This document shows positions 56,774-64,000 of a DNA stretch of 64,000 nucleotides, piece after piece. How positions within the stretch are numbered: the stretch's first letter is position 1; each line of letters begins with the position of its first letter. The stretch is from Exiguobacterium sp. BMC-KP (GTDB lineage Bacteria > Bacillota > Bacilli > Exiguobacteriales > Exiguobacteriaceae): contig NZ_LGIW01000015.1 of the NCBI RefSeq assembly GCF_001275385.1, positions 1,178,001 to 1,242,000 of the forward strand, given 5' to 3'. A program made the position numbers and the translations under genes. The notes under the pieces were generated by a model that was not told the origin of the DNA, did no database searches, and worked only from the letters and a program-made list of their open reading frames with translations.

Positions 56774-57547
56774 TCACATTGCGACACGATCTGCTAAGTA
56801 TGCACTTCCCAATGCATTTTTTAATTTACGTAATGCTTTGGAATGGATTTGAGAAATCCGAGATGTAGACAGTTCAAGGATTTCTCCAATCTCGGTCAAC
56901 GTTAATTCTTCGTAATAGAACAACGAAACGACCAGTTGTTCTTTTTCAGACAGTTCTTTAACTTCCTCTGCTAATTTAGCAATCAATTCACGCATCAATA
57001 ACATGTCTTCCGGAGTCGCAGTATCAGGGTCTAGATAGGAAACGGTCATTGCTTTGCCTTCATCTTGTAAGGTGACGGCTTCATCAATCGATAATACGTT
57101 TGCAAAATAACTTTCAGCTAACGCACTCTTCACTTCATCCGTAGACATTTCCACGATCGAAGATACTTCTTCAATCGTCGGAGTTCTTTGAAGAGATTGC
57201 TCTAGTATTTCAACAGCTGCTTCGACCCGCTTTGCTTTTTCTCGTAAAGAACGTGGTAACCAATCGATTTTTCGCAATCCATCTAGAATTGCTCCTCGAA
57301 TCCGAAAGGCGGCATACGTGTCGAATTTATTATTATGATTTTGATCGAATTTTTGAAGAGCATCGTACAATCCCATCATTCCTAAACTTTTCAATTCATC
57401 CCGATCGACACTTTTAGGTAATGTTGCACTTAGGCGTTGAACATGATATTGAACGAGGGGCTCGTAATTCAAAAGTAATTCATCTGCTACCGTGATATCA
57501 CGTGTCGATAGCCATCGATCCCAAAGTTGTTGTAATTCCTCACGCAT
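56774..57547 (-). CDS. sigD: RNA polymerase sigma factor SigD (FliA)
   Basis: Flagellar and chemotaxis sigma factor of 257 residues. Region 2 (LLLNYEPLVQYHVQRLSATLPKSVDRDELKSLGMMGLYDALQKFD), region 3 (about 100-150) and region 4 helix-turn-helix (YYEELTLTEIGEILELSTSRISQIHSKALRKLK). It would direct transcription of late flagellar genes once the anti-sigma FlgM is exported. ATG 57547 follows GAGGAGG by 7 nt; lies 13 nt after cheD. Confidence 0.95.
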   Translation of the reverse strand: MREELQQLWDRWLSTRDITVADELLLNYEPLVQYHVQRLSATLPKSVDRDELKSLGMMGLYDALQKFDQNHNNKFDTYAAFRIRGAILDGLRKIDWLPRSLREKAKRVEAAVEILEQSLQRTPTIEEVSSIVEMSTDEVKSALAESYFANVLSIDEAVTLQDEGKAMTVSYLDPDTATPEDMLLMRELIAKLAEEVKELSEKEQLVVSLFYYEELTLTEIGEILELSTSRISQIHSKALRKLKNALGSAYLADRVAM

Positions 57548-57560
57548 GACCATTCCTCCT

Positions 57561-58043
57561 CTATATTTCCAACGTCCCGACATTTACTGTCCGGATAACG
57601 AGACGTCCTGACTTTGAGTGGAACTCGATCGTCCGTCCATTCGTGCCACCTACATCTTCTGCAACGAGTGGGATTCCTGTCTTTTGTAACATATCTTTGA
57701 CGGACGCAATGTTTCGTTCTCCAATTCGCATTGATTCATGCTCGTATTTGAATTGAAACATCTGTGCACCACCAGCAATCTTAGCGCGTAAACGTAATGC
57801 ACCATTTGCTCGTAGGCGTTTTACGATTTCTAGAATAGCAGTATCTGCGAATTTACCGATTTCAGCCTCGCGATTGCGACTAATTGCTGAATCTGGCAAC
57901 ATGACATGTGCCATACTTGATAATCCTCGCTCTTGATCATAAATGACGACCCCAACGCAAGAACCAAGTCCAGCAGTACGAAGAATGACAGGTTGTTTAC
58001 TAATCGCGTATTCTGCAATTCCAATGCGTATGAGTTCATCCAT
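57561..58043 (-). CDS. cheD: Chemoreceptor glutamine deamidase CheD
   Basis: 160 residues. Catalytic Cys29 (GLGSCVGVVIYD) and His46 (MAHVMLP) are present. CheD deamidates receptor glutamines and is also bound by CheC, whose phosphatase activity it raises. The ATG at 58043 overlaps the cheC end by 8 nt, and no strong ribosome binding site is seen, so translation is probably coupled. Confidence 0.95.
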   Translation of the reverse strand: MDELIRIGIAEYAISKQPVILRTAGLGSCVGVVIYDQERGLSSMAHVMLPDSAISRNREAEIGKFADTAILEIVKRLRANGALRLRAKIAGGAQMFQFKYEHESMRIGERNIASVKDMLQKTGIPLVAEDVGGTNGRTIEFHSKSGRLVIRTVNVGTLEI

Positions 58044-58644
58044 CAATATCCACACCCAATCGCTGAAAAACTGTCTGAAACGCATTTGCTTCAGGAAGGA
58101 GAAGCAAGTGTCCAGTCAATTCATTCCCGGCACTAGAAAGATGAGTGTCGATATACAATGCCATATTTCCTGGTGTTGAAGATTCAAGCAATGCCACCTC
58201 GAGTAGAGCTCCAACCATATCAAATGCAGAAGCAGGAACGCTGACTTGGAGGGATAAATTCAACCAATCTGAAATCGAGCGTGCATATGCACCAATAAGT
58301 ATATTCCCGATTTCCTCCCAGGCAGAAACCCCCATTTCATGTGAATCAGAGAAAAATTGGAATTCAGATTTCATAAGCTGTCCAATTAACTTTTCTGCAT
58401 CATGAAGTGGCATTAAAAAAAGCAATGTCGCTCGAATATCTCCTGAGAACCGCAACAACGCACCAGCAGTGTAAGCTTCTGCACCACCAACACGATCTAT
58501 GATCGTCGTAAACGATTCTAGTTCGGCTGACGGCACTTCGATTTCAATCGGTTTCCCTAATAGTGTAGATAACGCTGTAGCAGCATGACCTGCTCCGATA
58601 TTTCCAATTTCTTTGAAAATATCTTTTTGGTCTGAGTTAAGCAT
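58036..58644 (-). CDS. cheC: CheY-P phosphatase CheC
   Basis: 202 residues with both CheC active-site pairs: Glu12 and Asn15 in KEIGNIGAGHAATALS, and a second pair in WEEIGNILIGAYA (about residue 108). It dephosphorylates CheY-P for adaptation. ATG 58644 overlaps the cheW end by 8 nt; five upstream codons are excluded because GAGGATATCGTTC lies just before this ATG. Confidence 0.95.
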   Translation of the reverse strand: MLNSDQKDIFKEIGNIGAGHAATALSTLLGKPIEIEVPSAELESFTTIIDRVGGAEAYTAGALLRFSGDIRATLLFLMPLHDAEKLIGQLMKSEFQFFSDSHEMGVSAWEEIGNILIGAYARSISDWLNLSLQVSVPASAFDMVGALLEVALLESSTPGNMALYIDTHLSSAGNELTGHLLLLPEANAFQTVFQRLGVDIDG

Positions 58645-59065
58645 GAACGATATCCTCAAATAATCGATTTGGTTCGATTAAAGAAAACAGTTGGTCTTCT
58701 CCTTTTGCGACTGCCGTTAGATAAGATGCATCTTCTTGTTTTTGTTCCCCCAAAGGCTCGATTCTAACTTCAGAGGATTCTACGACTTCATTCGCTCGAT
58801 CAACGATGAATCCAGCGTCTCCATGCTCAAGTGTGGCAATGATGATTCGTGTTTCTTCGGTTTCTTCAATCACGTCAAAACCTAAACGTGAACGTAAATC
58901 GATCACAGGCGTTACAACTCCACGCAAATTGATTACACCTTTTACGTAAGAAGCAGCATTCGGAATTCGTGTAATGGGAATAAGACGTTCAATTGAACGA
59001 ACAGATTGTACGTCAATCCCATATGAATTCTCTTCTAGTTGAAAAACAACCCACTTTTGTTCCAT
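58637..59065 (-). CDS. cheW: Chemotaxis coupling protein CheW
   Basis: 142 residues, SH3-like CheW domain linking receptors to CheA. VVFQLEENSYGIDVQSVRSIERLIPITRIPNAASYVKGVINLRGVVTPVIDLRSRL is the family core. ATG 59065 follows GTGAGGGAA; an in-frame GTG within that site is not the start. 11 nt after cheA. Confidence 0.96.
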   Translation of the reverse strand: MEQKWVVFQLEENSYGIDVQSVRSIERLIPITRIPNAASYVKGVINLRGVVTPVIDLRSRLGFDVIEETEETRIIIATLEHGDAGFIVDRANEVVESSEVRIEPLGEQKQEDASYLTAVAKGEDQLFSLIEPNRLFEDIVHA

Positions 59066-59076
59066 CTTCAATTCCC

Positions 59077-61071
59077 TCACTTTCGTAATAGAGCATTACT
59101 GTCAATGATTAATGCCACTTGTCCATCACCAAGTATAGTTGCTCCGGAAATAGCTCGAATACCTTCTAGATAACTACCTAATGGTTTCATGACAATTTCT
59201 TGTTGCCCAATCAATTCAGAGACAATTAAACCTGCCAGTTTTTCACCACTACGAACAACGACAACCGAGTAGGCATCCGCATCATGTTGTGGTAAACCGT
59301 ATACTTCATTCAAAGAAATTAAAGGTACGAGTTGTCCACGGAAATCGAATACTTTTTCTCGGTGAGCCTGAAGAATGGAAGTGCTTCGTAACGATGTTGT
59401 CTCAATGATTGCTGTCAATGGAATCGCATACGTTTCTTTACCAAGTTCAACCAACATTGCTGAAATGATTGATAGCGTAAGTGGTAGACTAATTCTGAAA
59501 ATCGTACCTTCACCACGACGTGTTTCTACGAATACTTCTCCACCAAGAGATTCAATCTTTGATTTAACAACATCGAGTCCAACACCTCGTCCAGACAAAT
59601 CCGTCACCGTTTCTGCTGTTGAGAAACCTGGAGCGAACAGTAACATCGATGCTTCTTCGATTGTTAATAGCGCAGCCTCTTCTTCCGTAATTAGCTCCTT
59701 CTCAATCGCAATTCGCGTGACGCGTTCATGATTGATTCCAGCACCGTCGTCTTCAATCTCAATGAAGACTCGATTTCCCGAATGATAAGCGCGTAATGAT
59801 AAATTCCCTTCAACAGGTTTCCCAGCAAGAATCCGGTCCGCCTTATTTTCGATTCCATGATCGATTGCGTTACGAATCAAGTGAACAAGTGGATCACCAA
59901 TCTCATCGATGACTGTTCGATCCAACTCGGTTTCAGCACCAGTGATATGAAGTTTTATGTGTTTTCCGACATCTTTGGATACAGAACGTACCATTCGTGG
60001 GAAACGATTAAATACTTGTTCAATCGGCATCATACGTAAAGTCAATACGAGAGACTGTAATTCGTTCGTACCGCGCTTAATTCGCTCGACAGTATCCGTT
60101 AGTTCAGGAGAACCGACTTCTGCCGCAATTCGTTCTAAGCGTCCTCGATCGATGATGAACTCCTCAAATAAGTTCATGAGACGATCAATCCGTTCAAGAT
60201 TGACACGAATCGTTTTTGAAGCGACTGGTGCCGTAACATCTATTGGTTCACTCGTAGAAGTTGACTCTTTTTGAGTCTCTTTAGTAACGGGTTCTTGTTG
60301 TAACGTAGAAGTGGCAACTTCCGCTTCTGACGTCGTCTCAAAAGGAACGATGGAAACGTTCGCCACTTCTGATACAGCTTCAACTGCTTCTCGAATAGTC
60401 TCTTTTTCACTCTGTGTTACGAATAGAATCTCAAATGAAGTATCAAAATGTTCTTGCTCTAAGTCATCTGAAGTCGGATTGGAGAGGATGACGTCTCCAA
60501 GTGATTGAAGACGATCAAACACCATATAAACGCGAGCAGCCTTTAGGATGACATCAGCTGATAGTTCGACTGATAACACGTACGCTTGATAGCCTGCTGC
60601 AATCGATTGTTGGACGACCGCTTTTGAATAGACATCACATTCAAAATTCTGTTGCGTCGTAGGTAGAACATTCGTTTCGACCTGTACATCATTCGGTTGA
60701 ATGAACCGCTTCAATCGATTTACCGTCTCCGTTACATCTAATTTCCCTTTCCCGCCTCGACTAATATCTTCAACCATCGTCTCAAGCTGTTCTGCTGCGA
60801 CGAATAATACATCAATTAGTTCGGGGGTGGCTGGTTGTTTTTTAGAACGAACTAAATCGAGCGCGCTCTCCATTTCATGTGTTAAGTCAGCAATAGCATC
60901 ATACCCCATCGTTCCCGCCATTCCTTTGAGTGTGTGAGCTGACCGAAAAATTTGATCAATGACAGCTTCGTCATCCATACGTTGTTCGAAATCCAATAAG
61001 CTAGTATTAATCGCTTGAAGATGCTCCATTGATTCATCAAGGAACAACCCTACATATTCATTTAAGTCCAT
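59077..61071 (-). CDS. cheA: Chemotaxis histidine kinase CheA
   Basis: 664 residues. P1 phosphotransfer domain with phosphorylated His46 (SAHTLKGMAGTMGY), P2 CheY-docking domain (about 150-240), a linker, P3 dimerisation helices (about 285-345), P4 ATPase (LIRNAIDHGIENK, EDDGAGI, GRGVGLDVV) and P5 CheW-like regulatory domain (about 515-660). It phosphorylates CheY. In B. subtilis cheB precedes cheA; here flhG does, 26 nt away. Confidence 0.97.
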   Translation of the reverse strand: MDLNEYVGLFLDESMEHLQAINTSLLDFEQRMDDEAVIDQIFRSAHTLKGMAGTMGYDAIADLTHEMESALDLVRSKKQPATPELIDVLFVAAEQLETMVEDISRGGKGKLDVTETVNRLKRFIQPNDVQVETNVLPTTQQNFECDVYSKAVVQQSIAAGYQAYVLSVELSADVILKAARVYMVFDRLQSLGDVILSNPTSDDLEQEHFDTSFEILFVTQSEKETIREAVEAVSEVANVSIVPFETTSEAEVATSTLQQEPVTKETQKESTSTSEPIDVTAPVASKTIRVNLERIDRLMNLFEEFIIDRGRLERIAAEVGSPELTDTVERIKRGTNELQSLVLTLRMMPIEQVFNRFPRMVRSVSKDVGKHIKLHITGAETELDRTVIDEIGDPLVHLIRNAIDHGIENKADRILAGKPVEGNLSLRAYHSGNRVFIEIEDDGAGINHERVTRIAIEKELITEEEAALLTIEEASMLLFAPGFSTAETVTDLSGRGVGLDVVKSKIESLGGEVFVETRRGEGTIFRISLPLTLSIISAMLVELGKETYAIPLTAIIETTSLRSTSILQAHREKVFDFRGQLVPLISLNEVYGLPQHDADAYSVVVVRSGEKLAGLIVSELIGQQEIVMKPLGSYLEGIRAISGATILGDGQVALIIDSNALLRK

Positions 61072-61097
61072 GAATGATTTCCTCCTTTATTTCCAAC

Positions 61098-61952
61098 TTA
61101 ATGGACATGATCCTTCCCATGCTTTAGTCGACTTAATAATCGATCTAAAAACTTTCGCTCTTTTACGCGAACACCCGTCAACGAAGTAGTAATGTGATCC
61201 ATTCGCCAACTGACATGACTTTTTCGATCCATGATATAAAATGGCATTTGTGCTTTAACCGCTTTCACAACTGTTTGATCTTCAGGTAGAAAACCAATGA
61301 AACGTAATGATTTTTTTAAAAATTGAGAGCTGACTAATTCGAGACGATCGAATGTTTCAAGAGCCTCTTCACCATTAGTAGCTCGATTGACAATCACAGA
61401 GATGGGCAATTCATTCGCATGATGATGTGCTAATTTTACAAACGCATACCCATCCATGATGGAAGTAGGTTCTGGTGTAACAACCAGCCATGCTTCATCT
61501 GCGCTACCGATGAAATCAAACGTTTGATGATTAGCACCAGCACCTAGATCGAGTAATACGTAATCATATTCATAGAAGAATCGGAATTCACGTAGTAAAA
61601 AGGTAATATCGTCACTCGTAAAATTTGTCAATTCTGCGAATCCACTTCCACCATGAATGAACTGAAGGGTTGATGAATACTCTACAATTGACTGTTGTAG
61701 TGACTCTCTCCTCTTCACACATTCCATCAGTGATAACTTAGAAGATTTACCAAGTAAAATACCAATGTTGGCCATACCGATATCTAAATCGATGATAAGT
61801 ACCTTCTTGTTTTGAAGAGATAGAGCAACACCTAAATTGACAGCGACGTTCGTTTTCCCGACGCCACCTTTACCACTGACAATTGCAATTGTTTTAGTCT
61901 CATTTACGGATAATTTAGAGCGTAGGACTCGAGCTTGATCTTCTTGCATCAT
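61098..61952 (-). CDS. flhG: MinD-like ATPase FlhG (YlxH)
   Basis: 284 residues. Deviant Walker A VSGKGGVGKTNVAVNLG (about 25-41), DLDIGMANIGILLGK, and Walker B-like VLLDLGAGA; the N-terminal EDQARVLRSKL resembles the FlhF-activating DQAxxLR motif. FlhG stimulates FlhF GTPase and controls flagellar number and placement. The start overlaps the flhF stop (ATGA). Confidence 0.94.
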   Translation of the reverse strand: MMQEDQARVLRSKLSVNETKTIAIVSGKGGVGKTNVAVNLGVALSLQNKKVLIIDLDIGMANIGILLGKSSKLSLMECVKRRESLQQSIVEYSSTLQFIHGGSGFAELTNFTSDDITFLLREFRFFYEYDYVLLDLGAGANHQTFDFIGSADEAWLVVTPEPTSIMDGYAFVKLAHHHANELPISVIVNRATNGEEALETFDRLELVSSQFLKKSLRFIGFLPEDQTVVKAVKAQMPFYIMDRKSHVSWRMDHITTSLTGVRVKERKFLDRLLSRLKHGKDHVH

Positions 61953-63001
61953 CCCATTCCTCTCTCGACGACCATCTGGGATATCTCTTCTACAGAACTG
62001 AACGTGATATCTTCAGGCACCTCTTGACCAGTAGTTATACAATAAATTGGTAAGTCACTCGCTTCTGCGAGACCAACAATTGACCATAATTCACTTGTCT
62101 CGTCCGCTTTTGAGAAAATAAATCCAGATACAGGTACGGATTGAAAGCGATCATACATACGAAGTAGATCTTGGTACTTCGCAGTCAAACTAAGTACAAG
62201 AAAAACATCTGTATCTTCGAAATCATGTCGACTTTTTAATTGTTCAACATACCCCGCATCGAGAAAATTCCTACCTGCTGTATCAATTAGAACGATATCG
62301 CACGATTGTAAAGCTACTTTCGCTTGTTCGAAGTCATGCAGGTCGTATGCGACATGGATTGGGATATCTAAAATATCTGCATATGTCTTTAATTGCTCAA
62401 TAGCAGATATTCGATACGTATCCGTCGTAATGAGACCGACACGTTTTTTCTCAGTTAACGTATAATAAGCTGCTAATTTTGCAATCGTAGTCGTCTTTCC
62501 GACTCCTGTAGGACCTGTTAACATGATGAATTTCGAGTGCGTCGTTTTCGTTCGAATCTTTGTTTGAACCTCTTCGAGTAGGACAGTGTTCAATTCAGTT
62601 TGCTGCGTTTGATAATAGGTCGACACAAGTTTCTCATGTAACTGCTCTGCCAACTGATTCAGTGCTGGCTCGGCCAGTAACTTCGAATAGTGTCTGAGCT
62701 CTCTTGGTAATGGTCTTTCTCCTACGGTAATGATTGTAGGACGATCTGCGATTGATCGTATTTCTAATTGGTTCACACGAGGACTCACTCTAGACGGTAG
62801 TTCAACTTTAACATCCGATTTGTCTTCCACATGTTCATCAACTGAACCGACTAACTCCACTTTTCGCTTAGCAAAGACTCCGAAAATACCGCCGACTTTT
62901 ATATGCCTTGTATTTAAAATGATAGCCTCTTCGCCTAACTCTTGTTTGATTCGCTCCATGGCTTCAGCTACCGTATCTGCTACGATTTTTTTTACTATCA
63001 T
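61949..63001 (-). CDS. flhF: Flagellar SRP-type GTPase FlhF
   Basis: 350 residues. Basic N-terminal region, N domain (about 95-165), and G domain with P-loop LTGPTGVGKTTTIAKLAAYY (about 170-190), TTDTYRISAIEQLKTYADIL, LIDTAGRN and a late SKADETSELW. Marks the site of flagellar assembly; forms a GTP-dependent homodimer. Starts 3 nt after flhA. Confidence 0.95.
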   Translation of the reverse strand: MIVKKIVADTVAEAMERIKQELGEEAIILNTRHIKVGGIFGVFAKRKVELVGSVDEHVEDKSDVKVELPSRVSPRVNQLEIRSIADRPTIITVGERPLPRELRHYSKLLAEPALNQLAEQLHEKLVSTYYQTQQTELNTVLLEEVQTKIRTKTTHSKFIMLTGPTGVGKTTTIAKLAAYYTLTEKKRVGLITTDTYRISAIEQLKTYADILDIPIHVAYDLHDFEQAKVALQSCDIVLIDTAGRNFLDAGYVEQLKSRHDFEDTDVFLVLSLTAKYQDLLRMYDRFQSVPVSGFIFSKADETSELWSIVGLAEASDLPIYCITTGQEVPEDITFSSVEEISQMVVERGMG

Positions 63002-63004
63002 CGC

Positions 63005-64000
63005 TTATATCACCCCAATACTCTTCACTTCGATTGTCGGCATTAATTCGTTATACGATAAGACCGGTATATCTGGGAAGTATCGTTCTGTCAACTGACG
63101 GACGAACATCCGAATACTTGGAGAAGTCAGAATGATTGGATGTGCGCCGTAGCGTTCGAACTCCAGTGTTCGCTCTTGAAGCGTTTCGATGAAGCGACTC
63201 GCTTTTTCGGGATCAAGCGCTAAATAATTACCAAACTCCGTCTTCTGAATCGCCGACTGAATATCGAGTTCCATCTCACTTGAGACTGTTACGACGTGTA
63301 ACACCTCGCCTTGCATGACCTGTTCAGTAATTTGACGTGATAAGGATTGGCGAACATACTCTGCTAGCAGTTCACTATCCTTGGTTACTGCTGCATAATC
63401 AGCCAGTGTTTCAAAAATCAATGGTAGATTTCGAATTGAAATTTTCTCTTTTAATAGTTGAACGAATACTTTTTGTAAATCTCCAATTGATAGTAATTGC
63501 GGCGTAACTTCCTCCACTAGAATCGGATGCGATTCCTTCAAATGATCGACCAATTGTTTCGTTTCTTCCCGGCCGAGTAATTCAGCTGCATGTTTCTTTA
63601 AGAGTTCTGTTAGATGAGTAGCTACAACAGATGGTGGATCAACTACCGTATAGCCTGACATTTCTGCTCGACTTCGTGTCTGCTCATCAATCCATAGTGC
63701 CGGCATACCAAATGCCGGTTCGACTGTCTCGATGCCGCGGATTTCTGGATCGTCGACACCTGGACTCATTGCTAAATAATGATCGAGCAACAATTCTCCG
63801 CTTGCCATCTCACTTCCACGAATCTTGATTCGATACTGATTCGGTGATAACTGTAAGTGGTCGCGAATCCGAACGGTCGGTAGAACAAAACCAAGCTCAA
63901 GGGCCAGCTGTCTTCGAATCATAACGACACGGTCCAGTAAGTCTCCCCCTTGCGCTTCATCAGCGAGTGGAATCAAACCGTAACCAAATTCGAATTCAAT
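63005..64000 (-). CDS. flhA: Flagellar export apparatus protein FlhA, C-terminal part
   Basis: Partial: the 5' half lies beyond the window edge and the frame runs unbroken to base 64000. The 331 residues seen are the cytoplasmic domain, starting EFEFGYGLIPLADEAQGGDLLDRVVMIRRQ and including WIDEQTRSRAEMSGYTVVDPPSVVATHLTELLK and a late HPIILTSPSIRMFVRQLTERYFPDIPVLSYNEL. This domain forms the nonameric ring that accepts chaperone-substrate complexes in type III flagellar export. Confidence 0.97.
   Translation of the reverse strand: MEFEFGYGLIPLADEAQGGDLLDRVVMIRRQLALELGFVLPTVRIRDHLQLSPNQYRIKIRGSEMASGELLLDHYLAMSPGVDDPEIRGIETVEPAFGMPALWIDEQTRSRAEMSGYTVVDPPSVVATHLTELLKKHAAELLGREETKQLVDHLKESHPILVEEVTPQLLSIGDLQKVFVQLLKEKISIRNLPLIFETLADYAAVTKDSELLAEYVRQSLSRQITEQVMQGEVLHVVTVSSEMELDIQSAIQKTEFGNYLALDPEKASRFIETLQERTLEFERYGAHPIILTSPSIRMFVRQLTERYFPDIPVLSYNELMPTIEVKSIGVI

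Overview
This is a chromosomal window from a non-sporulating, motile Gram-positive rod of the Bacilli. Exiguobacterium is the best guess. Gene order follows the Bacillus subtilis chromosome over long stretches: hup-yphF-yphE-gpsA-der-ypfD-plsC-cmk-motI; bdr-gudB; recS-ypbB-fer; ftsK-rnj; mlpA-pnp-rpsO-ribF-truB-rbfA-infB-ylxQ-ylxR-nusA-rimP-polC-proS-rseP-dxr-cdsA-uppS-frr-pyrH-tsf-rpsB-swrB-sigD-che-flh. The sporulation and diaminopimelate genes that B. subtilis keeps inside these blocks are absent. In their place are a FemX-type aminoacyltransferase and a MurE, which fits a lysine-glycine peptidoglycan. No tRNA, rRNA, CRISPR array, prophage or insertion sequence was seen.

Layout. Bases 1-7740 hold hup, a lipoprotein/membrane pair (yphF, yphE), gpsA, the ribosome-assembly GTPase der, an S1-domain protein, and a cmk operon with plsC, a c-di-GMP receptor (motI) and prsW. 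Bases 7800-17340 are more mosaic: ansA (plus strand), bacillithiol reductase, glutamate dehydrogenase, ddl, a MecA paralogue, a MerR/cobalamin regulator that looks like the light sensor CarH, recS-ypbB, and ferredoxin (plus strand). Bases 17427-24207 are a nucleoside ABC transporter, a GntR repressor and a second BMP lipoprotein. Bases 24540-33253 hold ftsK, RNase J, a cell-wall trio (M15 peptidase, femX, murE) and an M16 peptidase. Bases 33328-42714 are the pnp-rpsO and rimP-nusA-infB translation clusters. Bases 42844-56151 run from polC and proS through isoprenoid and phospholipid synthesis to frr, pyrH, tsf and rpsB. Bases 56281-64000 are the distal end of the flagellar/chemotaxis operon (swrB, sigD, cheD, cheC, cheW, cheA, flhG, flhF, and flhA cut by the window edge).

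All but two genes (ansA, fer) are on the minus strand, so replication probably runs through the window in that direction. Many starts were moved from the longest open frame to the codon with a good ribosome binding site. Several genes use TTG or GTG (infB, murE, nupO, polC, truB, femX, rnj, ylxR, prsW, yphE).

Most interesting observations: (1) ansA and polC both have a strong Shine-Dalgarno sequence 30-40 nt upstream, separated from the start by a hairpin which, when folded, restores normal spacing. (2) There is a CarH-like regulator with all cobalamin-binding signature residues and an inverted repeat over its own -10. (3) Three copies of a CAGANNTCTG operator surround the gntR promoter and abut the promoter of the BMP lipoprotein gene, the latter with a perfect cre downstream. 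(4) The DAP/dipicolinate block is replaced by Lys-Gly wall genes, and MurE has an unusual DDPR motif. (5) Hairpin terminators without an obvious following promoter punctuate the essential operons, including one between the likely rimP-nusA promoter and rimP.
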